A stretch of 28,582 nucleotides of DNA from DATCMA01 sp036563645 (GCA_036563645.1 DATCMA010000039.1:1-28582), one strand, 5' to 3'; shown: positions 1 to 8,098, counted from the stretch's first letter. The notes: a model not told the origin generated them from the sequence alone. Numbers and translations are program-made.

Positions 1-27
1 CGACGGAGCGGGTATAGGAGTCGAGCG

Positions 28-666
28 GTGTTCCCCGCGCATGCGGGGGTGATCCCGAGTGGCAGCTGACCGACGACGAGCGGGTCGTGTGTTCCCCGCG
101 CATGCGGGGGTGATCCCGAGTGGCAGCTGACCGACGACGAGCGGGTCGTGTGTTCCCCGCGCATGCGGGGGTGATCCGTTGCTGCGGCAGGCGGCAATCG
201 ACGCCGGCCGGTGTTCCCCGCGCATGCGGGGGTGATCCACCGGCGCGGCCGCAGCGGTGTAGAGCGCGGCCGTGTTCCCCGCGCATGCGGGGGTGATCCC
301 GCGACGGGGTTGGCCTCCGGGTACTGACGGATGTGTTCCCCGCGCATGCGGGGGTGATCCCACCAGCGCGTCGACCGCTGCTCTTGCTGGAGCGTGTTCC
401 CCGCGCATGCGGGGGTGAGCCGCCACACCAGCGGCCAGCAGCCCGCACCGGCCTGTGTTCCCCGCGCATGCGGGGGTGATCCCTGCTGGCACGCGCACGT
501 CGGGGCGCATATGCCGTGTTCCCCGCGCATGCGGGGGTGATCCGTAGCCGCGCAGCGCCGACCGGTGCCCATATGGGTGTTCCCCGCGCATGCGGGGGTG
601 ACACCCCACCAGGCAGCGCCTGCAACATACGCCGAGGAGTGCTCCCCGCGCGCAGGCGGGGAAGGC
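28..666 (+). CRISPR. CRISPR array, type I-E-like, distal end
   Basis: Ten 28-bp repeats begin at 28, 89, 150, 211, 272, 333, 394, 455, 516 and 577 with an exact 61-bp period, giving 33-nt spacers. The repeat starts GTGTTCCCCGCGC, is partly palindromic (CCCCGCGCATGCGGGG) and ends GTGATCC, the form known for type I-E arrays of actinobacteria. Repeat 7 (394-421) has one change near its end (GTGAGCC). Repeat 10 (577-604) ends differently (GACAC), and an eleventh, strongly degenerate copy lies at about 639-666. Decay at this end means it is the leader-distal end. Bases 1-27 look like a partial spacer, so the array, its leader and probably the cas genes continue left of the window. Spacers 56-88 and 117-149 are identical. 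Confidence 0.97.
639..666 (+). repeat. Degenerate terminal CRISPR repeat
   Basis: The sequence GTGCTCCCCGCGCGCAGGCGGGGA keeps the stem of the array repeat but differs at several positions. It sits one base off the 61-bp register after the repeat at 577. Terminal repeats at the leader-distal end commonly decay in this way. Confidence 0.8.
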
Positions 667-757
667 GCAACCGCCCTCACCCGACCGGCCTTCACCACCG
701 CGTGAGAGCGGCGCTTGTCTATCCATACCGGGGGTTAGCCGTCATATCCGCCGATCG

Positions 758-1817
758 TCACGCCGCCTGAGCCTCGATCACCGCGTAGGGCGGGTGGATT
801 CGCGTCACCTGAGGTACCTGAAGTTTGGCGGCTTCAAGAAGCCCCTGGTATTCCTTGAGCTCCCGTTCTCGGGCATGCGTCGAGGTGAGCATGGCCATAT
901 CCATCATGGCCGTGATGACGGAGGACTCGTCGTCCGACCGCACCATCTCGACGACGAAAATCCGTCCCCCGGGATTCATAGCAGCCCGCATGTTCGACAG
1001 AAGCTTCACGCACGCGTCGTCGTCCCAGTCATGCAGGACGTGTTTGAGCAAGAAGATGTCGCCGGCCGGCACTGAGGTGAAGAAATCGCCCGCGGTCGTC
1101 GTGACCCGGTCACTTAAGCCTTGCCGGGCAGCCTCCGCGGCGGCCCCGGGTACGACGTGGGAAGATCCAGCACCACCCCGGTGAGTTGTGGATGACGGTG
1201 CAGCACTCCACAGAGGAACGCACCGGTTCCTCCGCCGACATCGACCGCGACCCGGGCGTCACCAACCTCGATCGCGGCGACCGCCTCTTCAATAGCGGGC
1301 TTGGAGATTTCCGCCATCCCCGTGCTGAAGAGGAGCGCTCCGTCCTGATGCTGGGCGAAATAGGCGAACAGTTCGCCACCGAGGGCCGCCGTGACAAAGT
1401 TGTGCCCGCGCGCGACTGTTTCGGGGAGGAACAACACCGTCTTCCAGAACGCGGGCCCCGATGAGGCCTGCGCAAAGTGCTTTAACGTGTGGGGTGATTC
1501 GGGGTGCAGCACTTGCAGCAGCTCGGTGCTGGAGAATCGCTCAGTCTCGGAGTCGTATCTCACGACTCCCATCGCCGCAGCGGCGCGCAGCAGGCGATAC
1601 ATCGCGACCGCGTCTGTCGATTCTCGCTCGGCGATTTCGCGTGCGGTCAGCGACGCGGATCGCAAGTGTTCAGCGACGGAGAATTTCCAAGAGCGCGTAT
1701 GACCTGGCCTTTCCAGCCAGCGACAATCATGTGAAATACGTCAAGGTACGCCCAGCACCACCCGACATTGGCGAGCTTCTCCTTCGCGTCGAGTTCGGTA
1801 TGGGCGCTGTTCACCAT
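758..1817 (-). pseudogene. SAM-dependent O-methyltransferase, two frameshifts
   Basis: Three reading frames joined give a full-length plant-type/hydroxyindole O-methyltransferase-like protein of about 353 residues. The N-terminal dimerisation part (MVNSAHTELDAKEK..., start at 1817, or in frame at 1826) runs to about 1687. The middle part (SVAEHLRS...AMYRLLRAA...VDVGGGTGAF, the SAM-binding motif) runs to about 1148. The last part (GDIFLLKHVLHDWDDD, with the family's catalytic His, then NPGGRIFVVE) ends at the stop 758-760. The frame is lost at a T run (1684-1686; gene strand AAA) and at a C run (1144-1147; gene strand GGGG). Adding one base at each restores a continuous protein of family length. 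No shared operon is visible. Either the gene is recently inactivated or the assembly has homopolymer errors; I cannot tell which. The substrate is unknown. Confidence 0.85.
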
Positions 1818-1906
1818 TGCACCCATCGCATGCGTCGGAATCTGGAGCCAATACTAGGGAGCGCGGGCAAAGCCGGCGTATCACGATGCAGGACGGCGCT
1901 GGCGTG

Positions 1907-1955
1907 GGGAGGTGCGCGGCGCCGGCCCGCGTCAATCTCGCGCCGCGCACCTCCC
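1907..1955 (-). terminator. Strong hairpin terminator after manD-like gene
   Basis: A perfect 16-bp stem (1907-1922 with 1940-1955, GGGAGGTGCGCGGCGC and its complement) closes a 17-nt loop. It lies about 70 nt past the stop of the dehydratase gene and before the O-methyltransferase start at 1817. There is no clear U tract, which is common for GC-rich actinobacterial terminators. Confidence 0.75.
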
Positions 1956-2023
1956 GTTCCCTCGGTTTCGGATAAGCCGCTCCTCCGTCACCGGGGGACG
2001 TTCGGACGTACACCCGCTCTGCG

Positions 2024-3235
2024 TCACCAGCTGTGCAGGGTGCCGTCCTCAAGGCGGTTGACCGGCAGTGACGCCGGCCGATACGGATATTTCGCCGCCA
2101 GCTCCTCGTCGATGTCTACACCCAGGCCGGGTTCTTCCGATGGGTGCAGATATCCGTCTTCGAACCAGTAGCTATGCGGAAAGACCGCGTTCGTCTCGTC
2201 GGTGTGCGGCATGTACTCCTGCAGCCCGAAGTTCGGAATGCTGATGTCCAGATGCAGGGCGGCCGCCAAGCACACCGGCGATAGGTCGGTCGCGCCATGC
2301 GACCCGCTACGGACGTGGTACAGGGACGCGAGGTCGAAGATCCGCCGCAGGTGGGTGATTCCGCCCGCGTGGACCACCGTAGTGCGGATGTAGTCGATGA
2401 GCTGCTCGGTGATGAGCTGGTGGCAGTCCCAAATGGTGTTGAAGACCTCGCCGACCGCGATCGGCGTGGTGGTGTGCTGCCGGATCAGCCGGAACCCCTC
2501 TTGCAGCTCCGCCGGCACCGGGTCCTCCATCCACGTCAGGTGGTAGGGTTCCAGCTCCTTCCCGAGCCGTGCCGCCTCGATCGGGGTGAGGCGGTGGTGG
2601 ACGTCGTGCAGCAGGCGCAGCGTGGGGCCGAACTCCTCGCGGAGCTTGGCGAAGACCGCCGGTACGAACGCGAGGTACCGCTCAGTGGACCACACGGTCT
2701 CCGTGGGGATCGCCGCGTCGGCCGGCTCGTACGACATCGACTGCCCGTGGGTGACGCCATACACCTTCTCGAGACCCGGGATACCGACCTGCACCCGCAC
2801 CGCCCGGTATCCCCGCTCGACGAAGCGGGCGACGGCGCTGAGGACATCGTCGATGGTTTCGCCGTTGGCGTGGCCGTATACCGTCACTCCCTCCCGGGAG
2901 CGACCACCCAGCAACTGGTAGACCGGCAGTCCGGCGACTTTGCCCTTGATGTCCCACAAGGCGGTATCCACCGCGGCGATCGCGGACATCGTGACCGGCC
3001 CGCGTCGCCAGTAGGCCCCTTTGTACAGGTACTGCCAGGTGTCTTCGATGCGCGCCGGGTCCCGCCCGATGAGCAGCGGTACCACGTGGTCCCGCAGGTA
3101 CGCGGCGACAGCGAGTTCCCTGCCGTTCAGCGTGGCGTCACCGACTCCCGTCACCCCCTCATCAGTGATGATCTTCAGGGTGACGAAGTTGCGGCCGGGA
3201 CAGGTGACGATGACCCGAGCGTCGACGATCCTCAC
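2024..3235 (-). CDS. manD: Mannonate dehydratase family (ManD/RspA), enolase superfamily
   Basis: This 403-residue protein matches the ManD/RspA family in length and motifs. The family dehydrates D-mannonate and/or D-gluconate to 2-keto-3-deoxygluconate, using Mg2+. Visible features are the YGHANGETIDD segment (120-130), and metal ligands D211 (LLHDVHH), E237 (WMEDP) and E263 (VGEVF). H213 and H313 (GSHGATDLSP) fall at the usual catalytic positions. The start is GTG (3233-3235) with an AAGGAGG site 6-7 nt upstream. The gene stands alone, with a strong terminator at 1907-1955. Uronate and sugar-acid use fits the plant-polymer genes nearby. Some family members prefer gluconate or have very low activity, so the exact substrate is uncertain. 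No transporter or regulator gene is adjacent. Confidence 0.88.
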   Translation of the reverse strand: MRIVDARVIVTCPGRNFVTLKIITDEGVTGVGDATLNGRELAVAAYLRDHVVPLLIGRDPARIEDTWQYLYKGAYWRRGPVTMSAIAAVDTALWDIKGKVAGLPVYQLLGGRSREGVTVYGHANGETIDDVLSAVARFVERGYRAVRVQVGIPGLEKVYGVTHGQSMSYEPADAAIPTETVWSTERYLAFVPAVFAKLREEFGPTLRLLHDVHHRLTPIEAARLGKELEPYHLTWMEDPVPAELQEGFRLIRQHTTTPIAVGEVFNTIWDCHQLITEQLIDYIRTTVVHAGGITHLRRIFDLASLYHVRSGSHGATDLSPVCLAAALHLDISIPNFGLQEYMPHTDETNAVFPHSYWFEDGYLHPSEEPGLGVDIDEELAAKYPYRPASLPVNRLEDGTLHSW

Positions 3236-3448
3236 GTGTCCTCCTTGAGGCGCGGCTCTCGGCCCAGTGAGGCCGACAAGCGCTCGCTCGCGCCTCCCCC
3301 AGCGGCCAACGTCGCATCAGTGCGACCACTGTGGACACATCCAGGCGCACTGACGACGAACAAGCGGGAGGTGAGGCGCCGCGAGCGGGACGGTCCGGCA
3401 GTAGCGGCGGGCAGGGGATGCCGCGACGACAACCGGATCCATCCAGAC

Positions 3449-3469
3449 TTTCCGAGATCTTTTCGGAAA
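3449..3469. promoter_or_regulatory. Candidate operator palindrome upstream of manD
   Basis: TTTCCGA (3449-3455) and TCGGAAA (3463-3469) form a perfect 7+7 bp inverted repeat around a 7-nt centre. It lies about 215 nt upstream of the manD-like start, in a locally A/T-richer stretch. This fits a dimeric repressor site (GntR or LacI type), but the regulator is not in the window. Confidence 0.35.
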
Positions 3470-3706
3470 AGTTAGCCGCGCCTCACCACACAATCAAGAA
3501 TGTCAATTCATAACATCGGACTCCTCCTCACGATTCCCGCATGATCAGATCACCGCACCGAGTGCCACTTCCCAGGAGTCGCCCCGGTCGGCCGCATCGC
3601 CGACGCATCCATCACCGACCAGGGCGGTTGTCACGCTATCGAGCCCGGCCGGTCGCTCATCAGTGACGAAAGGCGGAAACCCCGGAGGACCGGCGTCCAC
3701 TGAAGT

Positions 3707-3722
3707 AGGGCCTTCCGACCCT
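3707..3722. promoter_or_regulatory. Possible DosR/DevR-like box upstream of usp
   Basis: The reverse strand reads AGGGTCGGAAGGCCCT. This resembles the mycobacterial DosR site (GGGACNNNNGGCCCT form), with one half-site perfect and one mismatch in the other. Usp genes are classic DosR targets. It lies about 127 nt upstream of the Usp start. A single imperfect site may be chance. Confidence 0.25.
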
Positions 3723-3848
3723 GTTTCCGCAGCCGATAGCTCCGTTGGCTGAGCTCATGAGCTGCTAGACGGCACGCTCGGGTGCTCGGCTCGGAAGGTA
3801 CGCCGGACGCGCACCTCCCGACGCCGTCCGGTCGTTAAGGAGGTATCG

Positions 3849-4733
3849 ATGGCCACTCGACCGATCGTCGTGGGATATGACGGTTCCGAGCCCGCCGAGG
3901 CCGCGCTCGCCTGGGCGCTGGACGAGGCTGACCGGAACCGGCTGCCGGTGCGCCTGGTGTACGCCTTCGAATGGTTCGGCATGGCCACCCCGATGGCCCC
4001 CAGCGTGGCGTGGCCGGACGCGGAGACGCGCCGCCAAGCGGAAGCCATGGTCGTGGACGCGGCCCGCCAGGCCCGAGACACCCATCCGGATCTCGACGTT
4101 ACCGGGGTCTTGGTGGATGGCCCGTCCGCCGCTGTCCTCACCGATCAATCGCGCACCGCCGCCCTGGTCGTGCTCGGCAACCGGGGTCATGGCGGCTTCG
4201 CAAACTTGCTGCTCGGCTCAACGGGCGTCGCAGTCTCCGCGCACGCGCGCTGCCCAGTGGTGGTGGTCCGAGGCGAGACAGGGCCGGCCATTTTCCGCAA
4301 GCCCGTGCTCGTGGGGGTCGATGGCTCACCCGGTTCCGCGCTCGCCCTGCGGTACGCCTTTCACCAGGCCACCGTGCGCGGCGGCCGGCTGCGGGTGATC
4401 CGCACCTGGACCCCACCGCCCCCGGAGTGGACGCCGGCCACCTACGACCCGGACAGCATCGCCGCGGCCAAGCGGGCGGAAGTCGAGGAGATGCTCGCCG
4501 AGGGGCGGCAGGCGTTCCCGGAGGTCGAGGTGACGGTGGACGTGTTCGCCGACCGACCGGGTCGCGCCTTGGTGGAGGCGAGCCGAGACGCGCAGCTCGT
4601 CGTCGTGGGGTCCCGGGGCCGTGGTGGGTTCCGCGGGCTGCTGCTGGGCTCGGTGAGCCAACAGCTACTCCACCACAGCGCCTGCCCGGTGGCGGTGGTG
4701 CGGGACTTGCCACCGGAACCGGACGCCGAGTAG
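3849..4733 (+). CDS. Universal stress protein, tandem Usp domains
   Basis: This is a 294-residue cytoplasmic protein with two UspA domains, the common actinobacterial form. Each domain carries the ATP-binding pattern G-x2-G-x9-G-S/T: GNRGHGGF...GS at about 110-124, and GSRGRGGF...GS near the C-terminus. Each also begins with the VGxDGS strand-loop (IVVGYDGSEP; VLVGVDGSPG). ATP-binding Usp proteins act in stress or hypoxia survival and growth arrest; the client process is unknown. The ATG start has a perfect AAGGAGG site 5-6 nt upstream (3837-3843). It is separated from the next gene by about 135 nt with a weak hairpin. Confidence 0.95.
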   Translation: MATRPIVVGYDGSEPAEAALAWALDEADRNRLPVRLVYAFEWFGMATPMAPSVAWPDAETRRQAEAMVVDAARQARDTHPDLDVTGVLVDGPSAAVLTDQSRTAALVVLGNRGHGGFANLLLGSTGVAVSAHARCPVVVVRGETGPAIFRKPVLVGVDGSPGSALALRYAFHQATVRGGRLRVIRTWTPPPPEWTPATYDPDSIAAAKRAEVEEMLAEGRQAFPEVEVTVDVFADRPGRALVEASRDAQLVVVGSRGRGGFRGLLLGSVSQQLLHHSACPVAVVRDLPPEPDAE

Positions 4734-4739
4734 CTCCCG

Positions 4740-4756
4740 CGTGGGGTAACCCCGCG
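4740..4756 (+). terminator. Weak hairpin after usp
   Basis: CGTGGGG and CCCCGCG (one G-U pair) form a 7-bp stem with a TAA loop, just past the Usp stop. It has no U tract, so it is only a possible terminator. Confidence 0.35.
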
Positions 4757-4868
4757 GTGACCGACGGTCTCCCTCCTTCGGGTCACGTGGCGCCTCGTAC
4801 GGGAGGGTGATGCCGGATTCGGCAGAGATCAGCACCGCAGGGCAGGCCCACGCGAGAGGATGGGGCGC

Positions 4869-5468
4869 ATGGATAGCAGCGCGTGGGATGCCAGGTACGC
4901 CTCGACTGCAGGGCTGTTGTGGAACAGTGAGCCCAATCGGTATGTGGCCGAGGAGTTGGCTGACCTACCTCCGGGACGGGCGTTGGATCTCGCCGCTGGG
5001 GAAGGGCGCAACGCGGTCTGGCTGGCCGCGCGTGGCTGGATGGTAACCGCGGTGGATTTCTCACGTGTTGCGATCGAGCGTGGCCAGCGGCTCGCGGCGG
5101 AACGCGGGACGACCGTGGAGTGGATCATCGCGGATCTCCGCGGCTATCGGCCTCCTGTCCTCACGTACGACGCCGTCCTGGTCATCTACCTCCACCTGCC
5201 CGCGAAGGATCAAGCTCGGGTGTTGGCCAACGCCGCCGCCGCGGTGGCGCCAGGCGGCACCCTCCTCGTGGTGGGGCACGATCCGGCCAACCTGACCGAC
5301 GGGGTGGGTGGCCCGCAGGATCCGGCGCTTCTCCACTCCCCCGAGTGGATCGCCTCCGCGCTGTCAGACCTGAAGATCACCCGGGCGGAGACGGTCCGCC
5401 GTCCCGTCACTACGGATGAGGGCACCCAAGACGCGCTCGACGCAGTGGTCGTCGGTGTCCGTCTGTAG
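4869..5468 (+). CDS. Class I SAM-dependent methyltransferase
   Basis: This is a small soluble Rossmann methyltransferase of 199 residues from the chosen start. It has an N-terminal W-x-x-R-Y segment (SAWDARYAS), motif I LDLAAGEGRNAVWLA with the acidic VTAVDFS strand after it, and a PGGTLLVVGHD post-motif. This arrangement resembles the TehB/UbiE-like group that methylates small molecules or tellurite/thiol compounds. The ATG at 4869 is preferred over the in-frame ATG at 4860 because GAGAGG (4854-4859) is then about 9 nt upstream. It may be a separate unit from usp. The substrate cannot be assigned. Confidence 0.85.
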   Translation: MDSSAWDARYASTAGLLWNSEPNRYVAEELADLPPGRALDLAAGEGRNAVWLAARGWMVTAVDFSRVAIERGQRLAAERGTTVEWIIADLRGYRPPVLTYDAVLVIYLHLPAKDQARVLANAAAAVAPGGTLLVVGHDPANLTDGVGGPQDPALLHSPEWIASALSDLKITRAETVRRPVTTDEGTQDALDAVVVGVRL

Positions 5469-5495
5469 CCCTCTCTCCCGTTGACGCTCTCTGAC

Positions 5496-5520
5496 GGGGC
5501 CAGCGCTTCCCGCTGGCCCC
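5496..5520. terminator. Bidirectional terminator between convergent genes
   Basis: GGGGCCAGCG (5496-5505) pairs perfectly with CGCTGGCCCC (5511-5520) across a 5-nt loop. It lies between the methyltransferase stop (5468) and the M50 peptidase stop (5549), so it can serve both strands. Confidence 0.75.
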
Positions 5521-5548
5521 GGTCACACACAGCGAGCGTCCCGGTCAC

Positions 5549-6718
5549 TCACACCCGCGTCGTGAGGTCCGCCCCTTGCAGGGTGTACGCCTCGGGGTCG
5601 CGCAGCTCAGCGGCGGTGGCGAGGCGGGCGATGTCCCGGGGGGAGATGATGCCGACCACCCGCCGCTCCTGGTCGACAGCGATCGCCCGACCGTCGGTGC
5701 ACCCGTCGAGTTCCGCCAGGAGGTCCGCGACGTCGTCGTCCGGGGCCGCGGTGGGCACGTCCGGGGCCGGGCAGGCGATATCCGACAGCCGGGTCACGGC
5801 GCGCCGCTCGGCGGGGAGCGCCCGGATGCGGTTGAGGGTGACGAGCCCGGTGAGCCGGCCTTCTGGATCCACGAGCGGATAGGTCGAGTACGGCCGGCGC
5901 AGCACGACTTCGTCGATGAAGGTGGCCACGGTCTCGTCGGGGCGCGCGGTGACCGGGGAGGTGGCCATGACGTCCCGGACGCGGATCCCGCGCAGCCGCT
6001 GCCCGATCCGCACGTGGTTTTCTTCGGCGGAGGCGGCGTGGACGAGGAACCAGCCGATCAACGCGAGCCACAGGCCACCGAAGCCACGCAGGAGCAGCAC
6101 CTGGACGATGCCGAGGGCGATGAGCAGGATGCCGAAGGCACGCCCGGCGCGCGCCGCGGAGAGGGCGGCCCGGTACCGGTCGCCGCTGCGCCACCACAGC
6201 AGCGCGCGCAGCACCCGCCCGCCGTCGAGCGGTGCGGCGGGCACCAGGTTGAACACGGCGAGCACCACATTGGCCAGGGCGAGGTAGCCGAGGGTCGCCG
6301 CGGTCAGGGTCGCGCCGCCAGTGGCGGTGAGGTATGAGAGCACACCGAAGAACGCCCCGAGCGCGAGGCTGGCGAGCGGGCCGATCACGGCGACGGCGAG
6401 GTCGGCGACGGGACTGGTGGGCTCGTTGCGCAGCCGCGCGACGCCTCCCAGCAACCAGAGGGTGATCCCGTCGACGGTGACGCCGACTCGCCGGGCGACG
6501 AGCGCGTGGGCGAGCTCGTGGACGAGGATCGACCCGACGAGCAGGACGCCGCCGAGGAGTCCGGCGAGCACGTACGCCACCGGGGACCGGCCCGGGTAGA
6601 TCACGGGGAAACGTCCGCCAGCGAGCCCCAGCCCGACCAGCAGGACGATGACGAGCACGCCGACGTTCGCGCTGATCGGGATGCCGGCCACCCTGCCTAA
6701 CCGGACGTTCGCCTGCAT
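5549..6718 (-). CDS. Site-2-protease-like M50 metallopeptidase with two CBS domains
   Basis: This 389-residue integral membrane zinc protease belongs to the S2P/SpoIVFB-like group (Rip3-like of actinobacteria). An N-terminal hydrophobic span (about 17-34) is followed by a helix carrying HELAH (67-71), the zinc and catalytic motif. Further membrane spans lead to APLDGGRVL, whose Asp (about 165) is the third zinc ligand. The C-terminal third, from about 240, is a CBS pair (VRDVMATSPVTARPDETV... and a second repeat ending VVGIISPRDIARL), which usually senses adenine nucleotides. Such proteases cleave membrane-bound regulators such as anti-sigma factors; the target here is unknown. I chose the ATG at 6718 because GGAGGGTGGG lies just upstream; a longer frame to 6766 is open. 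Confidence 0.92.
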   Translation of the reverse strand: MQANVRLGRVAGIPISANVGVLVIVLLVGLGLAGGRFPVIYPGRSPVAYVLAGLLGGVLLVGSILVHELAHALVARRVGVTVDGITLWLLGGVARLRNEPTSPVADLAVAVIGPLASLALGAFFGVLSYLTATGGATLTAATLGYLALANVVLAVFNLVPAAPLDGGRVLRALLWWRSGDRYRAALSAARAGRAFGILLIALGIVQVLLLRGFGGLWLALIGWFLVHAASAEENHVRIGQRLRGIRVRDVMATSPVTARPDETVATFIDEVVLRRPYSTYPLVDPEGRLTGLVTLNRIRALPAERRAVTRLSDIACPAPDVPTAAPDDDVADLLAELDGCTDGRAIAVDQERRVVGIISPRDIARLATAAELRDPEAYTLQGADLTTRV

Positions 6719-6805
6719 CGCACCCACCCTCCGGCTCGTGCGCTGTCGCCCCCAAGGGCTACCCACCTTCGCCGGGGGTTATGACGGGTGGCCGGGAAAA
6801 GGACG

Positions 6806-6832
6806 GTGGGGCCGCGCGGCGCGCGACCCCAC
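6806..6832 (-). terminator. Hairpin after LPMO gene
   Basis: GTGGGG-C-CGCGC pairs with GCGCG-A-CCCCAC around a 3-nt loop, with one internal mismatch. It lies about 20 nt past the LPMO stop and upstream of the peptidase gene. Confidence 0.6.
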
Positions 6833-6850
6833 CTCACCTCACGAACGCGG

Positions 6851-7942
6851 TCAGGCCGCCGAGCAGGTCACCGTCGGAGTGCCTGCGCTGCCGTTGCCGA
6901 GGAAGCCGAAGGTCGTGCTGGCTCCCGCGGCCAGGCTGCCGTTGTAACTGGCGTTGCGGATGGTGACTCGCGACCCGCTCCTCTCGGTGATCTCACCGTT
7001 CCACACCTGGGTGATGCTCTGCCCGTCCGGGAAGGTCAAGGTCACCGACCAGCCGTTGATCTGGGCAGCGCCCGCGGTCACCTGCACCTCGCCCTGGAAG
7101 CCGCCGGACCAGGACGCGGCCGTCCGGTACGTGGCGGTGCAGCCGCCCGCCGGCGGCGTGGTCGGCGGAGTCGTCGGCGGCGTGGTGGGCGGGGTGGTCG
7201 GCGGCGTGGTGGGCGGGGTCGTCGGCGGCGTGGTCCCGCCGTCCGAGCCACCCGGGAAGATCACGTCGCTGCACAGGTAGTACGACTGGTCGAGGTGGCT
7301 GGCCTGCCAGATCGTGAACACCATGTGCCGGCCGGTGCGGCCCGGGGCGTTGACCGGGATGTCGATCGACACGCCGTCGACCTCACGCCGCCACTGCGAG
7401 GCCGGGGTGTTGCCGACGACCGCCACCCGCTCCAGGTCGCTCCAGCGCAGCCGCTGGGTCAGCGGGTCGAAGCCCTGCTTGGTGACGTACACCCAGATGT
7501 AGTCAGCGCCGTGGCTGGCCTGGTCGAAGAGACGAAGCGTGAAGCTGTTGTTGACCGGCTTCGCGATCCACGGCCCGGGGGTGTCGAGGAAGTCGTAGAT
7601 CCCGCCCGCCGTGTTTCCGGCGCTGCACAGCGTCCCGTCCGGGATGGCGGCCTGGTGGTTGCCGCGGACGTTCTCCCGGAACACGGCGTTCCAGTTCCAC
7701 ATGGCGTTGGGGTTGGTCTGGTAGGCCTGCCAGCACATCGGGTCCTCGGTCCGCATCTCCGGCGCGAGGTGGTTGCTGCGCCAGCGCTCGAGGCACCCGT
7801 AGTTCCGGGTCGGCGGGTCAACGACAGCCCCGTGTGCGTGAGCGACCTTGGCCAGAGCGGTCGTGAGAAGGAGCACGGTCGTGGAGCCGACCACGAGGCT
7901 CCACAGCAGCCAGGATCTCTTGAGACGTACCGCGAAGGACAT
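6851..7942 (-). CDS. Secreted AA10 lytic polysaccharide monooxygenase with CBM2
   Basis: This is a 363-residue secreted copper enzyme that oxidatively cleaves crystalline cellulose or chitin. A Sec signal (positives RLKR, hydrophobic core, ending KVAHA) is followed by mature His1 (HGAVVDPPTRNYGC), the first ligand of the histidine brace. The second His is in QASHGADY (about mature residue 108). The axial position near SYYLCSDVIF appears to be Tyr rather than the commoner Phe. A (TTPP)7 linker joins the AA10 domain to a C-terminal CBM2 (GCTATYRTAASWSGGFQ... ending CSAA), which binds cellulose or chitin. Cellulose is favoured by the likeness to the CelS2-type AA10 group, but this is not proven. 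The ATG at 7942 has GGGAG upstream; a GTG at 7954 is also open. Confidence 0.95.
   Translation of the reverse strand: MSFAVRLKRSWLLWSLVVGSTTVLLLTTALAKVAHAHGAVVDPPTRNYGCLERWRSNHLAPEMRTEDPMCWQAYQTNPNAMWNWNAVFRENVRGNHQAAIPDGTLCSAGNTAGGIYDFLDTPGPWIAKPVNNSFTLRLFDQASHGADYIWVYVTKQGFDPLTQRLRWSDLERVAVVGNTPASQWRREVDGVSIDIPVNAPGRTGRHMVFTIWQASHLDQSYYLCSDVIFPGGSDGGTTPPTTPPTTPPTTPPTTPPTTPPTTPPAGGCTATYRTAASWSGGFQGEVQVTAGAAQINGWSVTLTFPDGQSITQVWNGEITERSGSRVTIRNASYNGSLAAGASTTFGFLGNGSAGTPTVTCSAA
7151..7234 (-). repeat. Seven 12-bp tandem repeats encoding the TTPP linker
   Basis: Seven in-frame 12-bp units with small third-base changes encode Thr-Thr-Pro-Pro each time. They form the flexible linker between the LPMO catalytic domain and the CBM2. 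Copy number could vary between strains. Confidence 0.9.
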
Positions 7943-7957
7943 CAGGGCTCCCACTCT

Positions 7958-7992
7958 GGTGTCAGCGTCCGAGCAATACGTCGGACGACACC
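7958..7992 (-). promoter_or_regulatory. Hairpin in the LPMO 5' untranslated region
   Basis: GGTGTC/GACACC and GTCCGA/TCGGAC stack into a 12-bp stem with a 3-nt bulge and an 8-nt loop. It ends about 16 nt before the LPMO ATG at 7942, close to its ribosome site. It could be an mRNA structure or an operator. Confidence 0.4.
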
Positions 7993-8017
7993 ACGAACAA
8001 CTAAAGACAGTGGACAG

Positions 8018-8037
8018 TCGGGGTACGAAGACCCCGA
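8018..8037. promoter_or_regulatory. Inverted repeat between LPMO and PPTase genes
   Basis: TCGGGGT and ACCCCGA form perfect 7-bp arms around 6 nt. It is about 76 nt upstream of the LPMO start. It may be an operator or a second 5' UTR hairpin. Confidence 0.35.
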
Positions 8038-8098
8038 TCAGTCAGCGTGAATCGTGGCCCGGCGCTCTCAACGTTCCATCTTAATCAGTATTTGTCAA

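Larger units (their letters stand above)
3236..3848. other. 613-bp intergenic region, divergent promoters
   Basis: This gap separates the manD-like gene (minus) from the Usp gene (plus). I see no convincing gene; the short open frame at 3331-3513 has no ribosome site or family likeness. It holds a palindrome at 3449-3469 and a DosR/DevR-like box at 3707-3722, both listed separately. The rest shows nothing I recognise. Confidence 0.6.

Noticed and set aside
667..757. CRISPR leader to the right of the array
   Set aside because: Repeat decay is at this end, so the leader should be on the left; the sequence here is not A/T-rich.
516..770. 84-codon plus-strand ORF across the CRISPR array end
   Set aside because: It reads through repeats and spacers (repeated 'FPAHAG' type translation) and has no ribosome site.
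2297..3475. 392-codon plus-strand ORF opposite the manD-like gene
   Set aside because: Antisense shadow of a clear enzyme gene; low-complexity, Arg/Val/Asp-rich translation with no family likeness.
6788..8050. 420-codon plus-strand ORF opposite the LPMO gene
   Set aside because: Shadow frame; Gly/Arg runs arise from the TTPP repeat read backwards.
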